64,000 bases of DNA from Marinobacterium litorale DSM 23545. Its GTDB lineage: Bacteria > Pseudomonadota > Gammaproteobacteria > Pseudomonadales > Balneatricaceae. Location: contig NZ_AUAZ01000004.1 in NCBI RefSeq assembly GCF_000428985.1, positions 124,001-188,000 of the forward strand. The letters run 5' to 3'. This document shows positions 49,503 to 56,517 of the stretch, one piece after another; position 1 is the first letter of the stretch; each line of letters opens with the position of its first letter. The notes under the pieces are model-generated. The model worked only from the letters and a program-made list of their open reading frames with translations, was not told the origin of the DNA and searched no databases. The translations under genes were made by a program, and so were the position numbers.

Positions 49503-49651
49503 GCTTCTATATCCTGCAACCGGTACAATACGCGGCCCTGGATCTTCATGAATCTGGGTCCGATCCCCTCGCTGCGCCAGCGCTCCAGGGTCGCCTCACT
49601 GACACTCCAACGGTCCGCCACCTGGCGTTGATTCATGTGTTTGACTTCCAT
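49445..49651 (-). CDS. AlpA-like helix-turn-helix regulator, copy 2
   Basis: A 68-residue AlpA-type protein: NQRQVADRWSVSEATLERWRSEGIGPRFMKIQGRVLYRLQDIEAYE. It is closely related to copy 1 at 41342-41551, in the same orientation; similarity stops at the C-terminal LR(K/E)STS. AGAGGTG precedes its ATG. It lies between the serine recombinase cassette and the tyrosine integrase, the usual neighbour of AlpA excision regulators. Confidence 0.83.
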   Translation of the reverse strand: MEVKHMNQRQVADRWSVSEATLERWRSEGIGPRFMKIQGRVLYRLQDIEAYEEQCLRESTSTPVTDRS

Positions 49652-49779
49652 CGTTCACCTCTTGGTCTGGGTTAGTGGAAGCCCATGAACGCTCTAACCG
49701 GCCTGCTATGCAAGGCGGTTCGGAACACTGAGGGGCGCTATCTCGCTGATTGTATTGGTGGCTTTTAACGGACTTCGAC

Positions 49780-49811
49780 GGTAGCGATACTGGGAATCGA
49801 ACCCGGGTCCC
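49780..49811 (-). other. tRNA T-arm-like segment, possible attachment site
   Basis: On the - strand, GGGACCCGGGTTCGATTCCC followed by AGTATCGCTACC looks like the T arm and acceptor 3' strand of a tRNA. One T-stem pair is mismatched, the terminal CCA reads CCG, and no 5' half exists upstream. P4-type integrases commonly recombine at tRNA 3' ends, and the integrase begins 215 bp to the right, so this may be an att core. It is not a functional tRNA gene. Confidence 0.35.
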
Positions 49812-49935
49812 ACCCCACCACCACTTTCCCATCCCATCAAGTCCCAAACAATCCCACAGCACTAGTAAACACGGGCCTTCGGGCCTATAGTGTTTCTCAT
49901 ACAGTCCCACACATACCCAACAAATCCGGGGTACA

Positions 49936-50001
49936 TCGGGGGTACTCCTGGGGGGACTTCGGATAGTCATAAAGGCGATACCCCCAAACCGATACCCCCA
50001 A
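49936..50001. repeat. GC-box repeats before the integrase gene
   Basis: GATACCCCCAA occurs twice (49977-49987 and, as GATACCCCCAA, 49991-50001), with an inverted relative TCGGGGGTAC at 49936-49945. Clustered short repeats next to an integrase start are typical of integrase arm-type or excisionase binding sites. Confidence 0.4.
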
Positions 50002-50025
50002 CCCTAATTGACCAGGGGATACGCC

Positions 50026-51246
50026 ATGCCACTGACTGACCGACAAGTTAAGGCTGCCAAGCCACAGGAAAAGAAATACAAGCTTGCAGACGGGAAAGGC
50101 CTGTATCTTGAGGTAAGGGCCAACGGCTCGAAGTACTGGCGTATGAAGTACCGTTTTCAAGGCAAGGAGAAACTGGCAGCCTTCGGGGTTTATCCAGACG
50201 TAAGCCTTGCGGCCGCTCGAGAACAGCGCGATGCGGCGCGGACACAGCTCACTCAAGGCATCGATCCAAACGCGACGAAACGAGCTAAGAAACAGGCTGG
50301 TCGTGAAGCTGCCGAAAACAGCTTTGAGCTAATCGCTCGCGAATGGTTCTCCATACAGATGACCGATATGTCTGAAGGGCACCAGAAGCGGACCATACGC
50401 GCCCTTGAGAAACACCTCTTCGGATCCATCGGCAAACGCCCCATATCTGAAATCACTGCATTGGATCTCCTGCCGGTTCTTCGCAAGATCGAAGACAAAG
50501 GACACGTAGAAACAGCCCACCGGGTCAAGCAGGTTGCCGGACAGGTCTTCCGCTATGGCATTGTTACTGGCCGCTGTGACCGTAACCCATGCACCGACCT
50601 CAAAGATGCATTGCGACCAGCGAAGAAAAGCCACTTCGCAGCTATTACGAACCCCAAAGAGCTCGGCCGCTTGCTTGTCTCAATTGATGAATACCCAGGT
50701 ACCCCAGCCGTCATCGCGGCGCTTAAGTGCTCTGCCCTCTGGTTTTGCCGCCCTGGCGAGCTTAGACAAGTCCGCTGGGATCAGATCAACTGGGAAGAAA
50801 AACGCATTGAGATCACGGCTGAGAAAACCCACCAGCCACACATCATCCCCCTCGCCCGACAAAGTCTTGAAATTCTCGAGAGTCTCAAACCCATTACCGG
50901 GCGCAGCCAGTATGTATTTCCAAGCGCAAGAGGCGCCAGCCGTCCAATGTCAGATGGTGCCGTTCGCATCGCTTTGAGAGGAATGGGATACGATAGGGAA
51001 ACACACACTGCACATGGTTTTAGAGCCACCGCACGTACGCTTCTGGATGAGGTGTTGGATTACCGGATTGAGTGGATAGAGCAGCAGCTTGCTCACGAGG
51101 TTAAAGATGCCAACGGCAGAAGCTATAACCGGACCCGGCACTTGGAGCAGCGCCGAAAGATGATGCAGCACTGGGCTGATTATCTGGATCAACTTAAGGC
51201 CGCTGCCAACTCTAGCAATGTTATTAACGGCAATTTCGGCGGGTAA
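50026..51246 (+). CDS. P4-type tyrosine integrase (DUF4102 N-terminal)
   Basis: A 406-residue integrase of mobile islands and prophages. N-terminal DUF4102 arm-binding domain: LTDRQVKAAKPQEKKYKLADGKGLYLEVRANGSKYWRMKYRFQGKEKLAAFGVYPDVSLA. Catalytic residues are visible: Arg in CRPGELRQVRW (about 242), HGFRATARTLL (His and Arg, about 330-333), the second His in QLAHEV (about 356) and Tyr367 in SYNRTRHLEQRR. I use ATG 50026 behind AGGGG rather than the TTG at 50008. It should be competent for recombination. Confidence 0.94.
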   Translation: MPLTDRQVKAAKPQEKKYKLADGKGLYLEVRANGSKYWRMKYRFQGKEKLAAFGVYPDVSLAAAREQRDAARTQLTQGIDPNATKRAKKQAGREAAENSFELIAREWFSIQMTDMSEGHQKRTIRALEKHLFGSIGKRPISEITALDLLPVLRKIEDKGHVETAHRVKQVAGQVFRYGIVTGRCDRNPCTDLKDALRPAKKSHFAAITNPKELGRLLVSIDEYPGTPAVIAALKCSALWFCRPGELRQVRWDQINWEEKRIEITAEKTHQPHIIPLARQSLEILESLKPITGRSQYVFPSARGASRPMSDGAVRIALRGMGYDRETHTAHGFRATARTLLDEVLDYRIEWIEQQLAHEVKDANGRSYNRTRHLEQRRKMMQHWADYLDQLKAAANSSNVINGNFGG

Positions 51247-51287
51247 ACCAAACCGAAAGAGAGGTATCTCACCTTTGTTACAAATGC

Positions 51288-52973
51288 TTACGCGTCTTGA
51301 TAGACCCAAGGTCGAGCCCCTCGCGTGTAGATCAGGCGTTCTGCTTGAGTTTTGATATGGGCAAACAGATCCACTTCCCAACTCTTAGAGCGATAACCCC
51401 CCAATGCTTCAGATAACTCATTGCTGAACGTGCGAGGCTCGCCTTCTGCCAGGAGCTGCCAGCTCGAAATCAACGCATCACGCCGCTCAACCAAAAAAGA
51501 CGGGGATGGAACTCTATCTCGTTTAGCATTGTTAACCGCTTTGTGAGCAGGTAATAAATTCCAAAGATCATTGTTATGCAAAAGGGCGTATGGAAGCGCG
51601 TGATCCACGTCGAGCTGCGCTTTCGTTAAAGGACGATCACTCCAAACACAATTAATGACCTCTTTCTGCAGAAATACCTCCCGTGCAATCCGCTGCTCCC
51701 GTTCTGGCTCTGCTCTGGTCAGTAATAGATTCAAGGTTACCCCTGCGTTGACCGCCGGATGATATTTCCTCGAAAACTGAGCCGTAAGCTCGGCCCACCT
51801 CAATAACAGAGAGTCACGAACCCAGTATCCGGTCAATGCAAACTCACGCCATAGATCACCATCCAAGGCGACACTTCGGGTTGAGCTGTCGTAATCAAAC
51901 ATCTGCCCTTGGTCCGAAAACTTAATAGGGCCTACTTTGATCGTCGACCCAATGCTTTTCAATGTTTTACCGAGTACCGCTTCTATTTGAGCAGGTAGCC
52001 TCTGACGCTTCCAGTCGATCATAAAAAGCGTAAATACGGAGGCTGTATCGCCATAATACTCAGAACAGAGCCGATGCAGCTCTGTCAGTAGTTTCCGAAA
52101 AGCAAGAGGTTTTCCACCACGACCTTCTGAATTGTTTTGAGGGATAAAAACGGGGGATGTAATCAGCGGCCAATAGTATATTAGCCACAACCGTGCTATC
52201 GCCTCGATCGGCACATAAGCTTTACGATCTATACCCCAAGTAACAACTTTGTCTCCCTGTTCCGCCAGATCACAAAAAGCTCTGAGCAGCGCCAACTTGT
52301 ACGTCGCCGTTTTACGATCGTTACGAAGTACTGACTCGATCCGATCCAGCGTTCGCACCAAACCGGTCGAGCGTTGAAATAGCAGAGATGCCCATTGAAT
52401 CCCACCGCGCCCGAGAGAGTCCGAGTTATCAAAGCGGCTCACGTACTCCAACCCCAGACGCGCACCCAGTAGTATCAAGTGATCTGGAGCGATGGAGTGG
52501 AATAGCCGTCCATCCCCATCTCGGTTGTCACTGCCAATATCTGGCCTCTGCGTTGGTATGGAAACCAACAGCCGCCCCCCTGGGCGTAATAAATCACGCA
52601 GATTTATCAGCGCTTCCACATGGTCCATTTCAGGGAGGTGCATAAAGACAGCCGAGCAGAGAATCCCGTCATACTGATCAGGCAGAACAATCTGAGGCAA
52701 CTGCCCTGAGAACAAACGTGATTGAAGGTGCGGATGATGATCGATCGCAAGCTTTCGTAAGGACTCGCTTGGCTCAACGCCATAGGCATCGTAACCTTGA
52801 GTAAGAAGTTCACGTAGATCTCGCCCGGAACCGGCTCCTACATCGAGCACCTTTGCACCGGCAGGAAAGCTCACCGAAAAATAGCGCTGTACTTCACTGA
52901 CCACAGACTCATAGCGTTGAAATACACTTGCTGCTTGGTTTTCATAGAATTTGAGCGTTTCCTGATCGGCCAT
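51288..52973 (-). CDS. Methyltransferase-HNH nuclease fusion protein
   Basis: A 561-residue fusion. The N-terminal 200 residues are a class I SAM-dependent methyltransferase of the small-molecule or protein type (VLDVGAGSGRDLRELLTQGYDAYGVEPSE, then LLRPGGRLLVSIPT). There is no NPPY/DPPY motif of DNA amino-methyltransferases. A long linker domain follows. The C terminus has an HNH-type nuclease signature: CVWSDRPLTKAQLDVDHALPYALLHNNDLWNLLPAHKAVNNAKRDRVPS. The combination suggests a defence protein, but I know of no characterised example. It converges on the integrase gene and is downstream of the BREX genes in the same orientation. Confidence 0.72.
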   Translation of the reverse strand: MADQETLKFYENQAASVFQRYESVVSEVQRYFSVSFPAGAKVLDVGAGSGRDLRELLTQGYDAYGVEPSESLRKLAIDHHPHLQSRLFSGQLPQIVLPDQYDGILCSAVFMHLPEMDHVEALINLRDLLRPGGRLLVSIPTQRPDIGSDNRDGDGRLFHSIAPDHLILLGARLGLEYVSRFDNSDSLGRGGIQWASLLFQRSTGLVRTLDRIESVLRNDRKTATYKLALLRAFCDLAEQGDKVVTWGIDRKAYVPIEAIARLWLIYYWPLITSPVFIPQNNSEGRGGKPLAFRKLLTELHRLCSEYYGDTASVFTLFMIDWKRQRLPAQIEAVLGKTLKSIGSTIKVGPIKFSDQGQMFDYDSSTRSVALDGDLWREFALTGYWVRDSLLLRWAELTAQFSRKYHPAVNAGVTLNLLLTRAEPEREQRIAREVFLQKEVINCVWSDRPLTKAQLDVDHALPYALLHNNDLWNLLPAHKAVNNAKRDRVPSPSFLVERRDALISSWQLLAEGEPRTFSNELSEALGGYRSKSWEVDLFAHIKTQAERLIYTRGARPWVYQDA

Positions 52974-53371
52974 TCGGTTTCTGCTCTTAATAGGTTTCTA
53001 TTTCACGCACTTAATTTTTGAATAGATATATCTAGCCATCCAATCTTTTATAATTGTTCGTTTCGACGCATTAATAGCAATTCTTTGCCCCAGAAAAAAC
53101 TTTTTGGCGTTTATATACCCAGTCCAATAAAATAAAAGTCCAATCTATTAAACTCATAAAAATATAATAAATACTCGCTTTAACCAGACAGGACCCACAT
53201 AGAAAAACGATAATTTTTCACTCACATAAATTTACAGCGTTCACTTAATTTGAAGGAGCAAAAATATCGATACAGTTCATAAGAAATCATCTAATATCAT
53301 TGCAAAAATATAGATTATAAATTACAAAACAAGCATTTATACTCGCACCATATGTTTGGAATACCGATTAT
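52974..53371. other. AT-rich interval without a supported gene
   Basis: About 400 bases, strikingly AT-rich compared with everything around it. No ORF with a credible start and ribosome binding site was found on either strand, although one short - strand frame near 53010-53150 reads like a peptide remnant without a start. It probably contains the promoter of the methyltransferase-HNH gene and may be a silenced insertion boundary. Confidence 0.5.
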
Positions 53372-53491
53372 CTAGGAACCTTCTTCAGCTATACGTCGCT
53401 GCCATAACTTTTTGGTTCGACGGTATTCCCCCGAAAAATATGTCGTGATCCGTAGGCATTTCGACTCACTGAGTACCGTCTGTGCAGTCAT
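53372..53491 (-). CDS. 39-codon ORF coupled to the zinc-ribbon gene
   Basis: The ATG at 53491 overlaps the stop of the preceding gene (ATGA). The predicted peptide begins MTAQTVLSESKCLRITTYFS, is basic (net charge clearly positive in GEYRRTKKLWQRRIAEEGS), and ends at TAG 53372. Coupling is the main support. Function unknown. Confidence 0.4.
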   Translation of the reverse strand: MTAQTVLSESKCLRITTYFSGEYRRTKKLWQRRIAEEGS

Positions 53492-53850
53492 GAGTCCCTG
53501 TATATTTTCAAAGCTTTCAGAACACTTAACGACTTTGTCAGATCATTGAGCGACGATGACGCCTTATTGGCCTCCGCCGTATAAGTTTCCGCGTTCTTTT
53601 TAATGTCGACCAATGCATCTCTGAGCTCTATGAGCTCATCCAAGAACTGTTCGTTCATTTCAGCGGTAAGGAAGGTATGCCCACAGGAAAGACATTCGCG
53701 CCCCCTTCGGAACCAGTGAACATCTTGATGATCAGTCCGGTACCAACGCTGACCAGATTCTTCACCAAGATCTCTCAATCCGATCGCACGACAGGTTTCG
53801 ATTTCCCCGCAACTAGGGCAGTACATTTGTGTTCCACCGTTTCTACCCAT
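53488..53850 (-). CDS. NrdR-like zinc-ribbon protein without ATP cone
   Basis: A 120-residue protein. Its N terminus is a zinc ribbon similar to that of the repressor NrdR: MYCPSCGEIETCRAIGLRDLG, then RRGRECLSCGHTFLTAEM. The ATP-cone domain of NrdR is absent and replaced by a coiled-coil-like helix (QFLDELIELRDALVDIKKNAETYTAEANKASSSLNDLTKSLSVLKAL). It may regulate the BREX-linked operon. ATG 53850 follows AAGGAG; an internal ATG at 53826 also has a good site. Confidence 0.7.
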   Translation of the reverse strand: MGRNGGTQMYCPSCGEIETCRAIGLRDLGEESGQRWYRTDHQDVHWFRRGRECLSCGHTFLTAEMNEQFLDELIELRDALVDIKKNAETYTAEANKASSSLNDLTKSLSVLKALKIYRDS

Positions 53851-53888
53851 ACCCTCTCCTTGAAAAGACAGAATGACACAACGTGTCG

Positions 53889-54419
53889 CTACCTCTTTCT
53901 GTTACCGCTGGCACCTCCACCTTGGACCGAAAAATCAAGGAGATCCTGTCGACCATGGATATAATCAAGTAACCTCCCCCTGCAGTAACGGCAGTAATTG
54001 CGAACCCCACCATCAATCAAAAAATACTGCCAAGTCTCATAGTGGGTGGCATTACAGCCACCTTCACATTTCACGGGACCCAACAATTTTCGCGGCCTTC
54101 GTGTCAGATCGACCGACTTGAATTGAGTTGGCAACTGTTGACGCTTTCTCTTCTTTCTTTTGCGCTTCAGAGGTGGAGCTGTATGTTCACCGTCGTCTCG
54201 GGCTTCTTTTTTGCGTAGACTCCGTTCACTTCGAATCTTCTCGCTCTCGACAGTATCGTTCAGGAATTGGTTTATCTGATCGACAATAGAATCGACCGCT
54301 TCCTCGGCATCAATACCACGCCTACGTAACCAAACCCGCAGCGACTCCAAGCTAGTCAGGTGCGGGGTGACTTCGTCACGCAGCTCTTGAAGTATCGTTT
54401 TTTCTTTGTCACTCGCCAT
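53889..54419 (-). CDS. BREX-linked zinc-binding protein, unknown function
   Basis: A 176-residue protein downstream of brxL. The N terminus is helical (KTILQELRDEVTPHLTSLESLRVWLRRRGIDAEEAVDSIVDQI). A lysine/arginine tract (PPLKRKRKKRKRQQLP) lies in the middle. The C terminus has a CEGGCNATHYETWQYFLIDGGVRNYCRYCRG zinc-type motif (C-x3-C ... C-x2-C). Nucleic-acid binding is likely from composition. It is 32 bases from brxL and appears co-transcribed. No family recognised. Confidence 0.62.
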   Translation of the reverse strand: MASDKEKTILQELRDEVTPHLTSLESLRVWLRRRGIDAEEAVDSIVDQINQFLNDTVESEKIRSERSLRKKEARDDGEHTAPPLKRKRKKRKRQQLPTQFKSVDLTRRPRKLLGPVKCEGGCNATHYETWQYFLIDGGVRNYCRYCRGRLLDYIHGRQDLLDFSVQGGGASGNRKR

Positions 54420-54451
54420 TTCCCTATGCCACCTGTTCTCATATTGCAGCT

Positions 54452-56500
54452 CTACTCTGCCAGGGCTTTTAATAGCGCATCTCTCGCATCTTGATAAAAC
54501 TGAATATCGACCTTTGTTGCCATGTCATCTGACAAATCATAAAGCTGACGGCGGGCAGCTACTGGCATCAGTAGAGCGCTAGCTCCTTTTTCCACAGCCA
54601 ACTCAGCGATATTTACAGCGCTATTTACAGGTTCGATTGAACCACCCAGGTTAATCTCACCAATAACGATCAGGCCCCCCTTTACAGACTTCTTTAGCAT
54701 ACTACTGCACATAGCAACCAAAGCAGCCACACCAAGCTTCGAGCCCTTCTTGGCTGCATCAAACGCCCTAAGCTGAACACTGAACTCATGGGAGCGCGGG
54801 TCACGATCGCCAATTAGCTGAGCAGCCCTGGCGTATAGATTCTGCTCTGCATAACGCATCGATTCTTTGAAGGCGGGCGGAGCGGGGTTATTGAGTATTT
54901 TGACTCCGGAGCCCGGTCCTTCATTCACTTCTATTCGGTAAAGACCAGCGTTGTCATCAATATCTGAACCACCTTCGCTGATGGTCCATATCTGACCCGG
55001 TTCCAATGGATCGTCACCGATCTCGTTATCCGCCCGGAGCTCCGGCGTCGCGACAAACTTCTCGACTCCGTCATCACCGATAAAGTAGCTAAAGTGGGTA
55101 TTACGAAACTCGGCAGCCCCCACTCGCTTCTGCTGTTCTTTCACACGGCGACGAACTTCTAACGACAAACGCGTAGCCCACTCCAGATCATCATCTGATA
55201 TATCCATTTCAGAATCTGGATACATAAGCTTGAGCAGCCCGGAGACAGTCTTGTTCACGGCGTTGGTATCACGACCGCTCAATGCTCCCCCCAAATGGAC
55301 ACGGTTCTGCATAGCAGCAACTCGGCTCTGAAAACGCAGGCGGCTCATGCACTCCGAAAAGAAGTCGCTGACTAGGCCAAAGTGATCGGTGGTCAGTTCC
55401 TTACTCATCTTGGGTACGTCCCAGCCTGGCAGATAACAATGGATACGATCCATCCAGGCGGTATCATCACGCATCTCCTGGGGGAGAGGGCCGAACAGAT
55501 GCCCCACGCGCTGTTGGTGCTCCACATCCACATCGAAGTTACCCACAAAAACCATGGAGCCATCAGCGCGGATACTCTCCTTACCGCGACTGAACTCACC
55601 GGACTCCATGTAGCCTTTCATGATGTTGATCCCCTCTTTTGTATCAAAGGAGATACCACTGACTTCATCGAAACAGACAACATCGTACTGACAGACAAGA
55701 CCTCGCTGCCCAGAGGCATTGTTGACGAACATCTTGGCAATCGTGGCCTTCCCCCCTGATATCAGGTGGGCATAGGGGGAAACCTGCTGAAAAAGGTGAC
55801 TTTTACCAGTACCACGAGGACCCAGTTCTACCAGGTTATAGTTGCGCTCGACGAAGGGCACCATACGCAACAGAATGGAATCCTTAGCCCGATCAGATAA
55901 AGCTTGGGGCTCCAAACCAATTGAGCGAACTAGAAAGTCACGCCACTCTTCGCTACTGAATCGTCCACGTGCTTCGGACATCACATCCAGCACATTTCTC
56001 TTGGACATTTGGATCGGACGTAAATCAGCAATCCCGAATGCATTACCCTTTTCTTCTGCAATGACCGGGTCATATTCGAGCGTCACTTCGGCATAGAAGC
56101 CTCCCGTCAGGAGGCGTTCGTTGTCATCAACAATCTTGTCTGCAATGCGCACACGATTAAGGTTAAGGCTGGGCAAGGATGCAAGGTAACCGCCCTCTTT
56201 CTCAACAAAACGGACGCTGACAATATCGATCAGCTTGGCGCGTCCATCCTTGTACGCTCGAGCCTTGAACAACTCTTCTTCGCCAGCGCGTACCGTGCGG
56301 GATGCCAGCTGGCGCTGAACGATCTCCAGTCCCTCATCGATTTCGTCAGGATCGGTGGATGCGCAGTACCTTCCCAACATAAACTCGACCACATAGGTTG
56401 GTACCGGAAACTGGCGTGCGAAGGTCCGTACCAGATCCTTGCGTACGATATAGCCTTCAAAAACATCAGCGGCCTTGTTATCCAGCATATCCAGTTCCAC
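54452..56500 (-). CDS. brxL: BREX protein BrxL (AAA+ with Lon-like C terminus)
   Basis: A 682-residue BrxL. The AAA+ part has Walker A ELGPRGTGKSHLF (about 226) and Walker B YDVVCFDEVSGI (about 279), with SRGKESIRADGSMVFVGNFD. The Lon-like region begins near residue 570 (SVQLRAFDAAKKGSKLGVAALVAMCSSML). Where Lon proteases have the Ser of GPSAG, this sequence has GSKLG with Lys, so proteolysis is doubtful; BrxL is known as a DNA-binding ring related to MCM and Lon. BrxL is needed for phage restriction in BREX type I. It follows pglZ by 17 bases. Confidence 0.93.
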   Translation of the reverse strand: MELDMLDNKAADVFEGYIVRKDLVRTFARQFPVPTYVVEFMLGRYCASTDPDEIDEGLEIVQRQLASRTVRAGEEELFKARAYKDGRAKLIDIVSVRFVEKEGGYLASLPSLNLNRVRIADKIVDDNERLLTGGFYAEVTLEYDPVIAEEKGNAFGIADLRPIQMSKRNVLDVMSEARGRFSSEEWRDFLVRSIGLEPQALSDRAKDSILLRMVPFVERNYNLVELGPRGTGKSHLFQQVSPYAHLISGGKATIAKMFVNNASGQRGLVCQYDVVCFDEVSGISFDTKEGINIMKGYMESGEFSRGKESIRADGSMVFVGNFDVDVEHQQRVGHLFGPLPQEMRDDTAWMDRIHCYLPGWDVPKMSKELTTDHFGLVSDFFSECMSRLRFQSRVAAMQNRVHLGGALSGRDTNAVNKTVSGLLKLMYPDSEMDISDDDLEWATRLSLEVRRRVKEQQKRVGAAEFRNTHFSYFIGDDGVEKFVATPELRADNEIGDDPLEPGQIWTISEGGSDIDDNAGLYRIEVNEGPGSGVKILNNPAPPAFKESMRYAEQNLYARAAQLIGDRDPRSHEFSVQLRAFDAAKKGSKLGVAALVAMCSSMLKKSVKGGLIVIGEINLGGSIEPVNSAVNIAELAVEKGASALLMPVAARRQLYDLSDDMATKVDIQFYQDARDALLKALAE

Positions 56501-56517
56501 GTATTTCTCTCCTAACC

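Noticed and set aside
49780-49860. A complete tRNA gene before the integrase
   Set aside because: Only a T-arm-like segment with a stem mismatch is present. There is no anticodon arm, D arm or matching acceptor strand.
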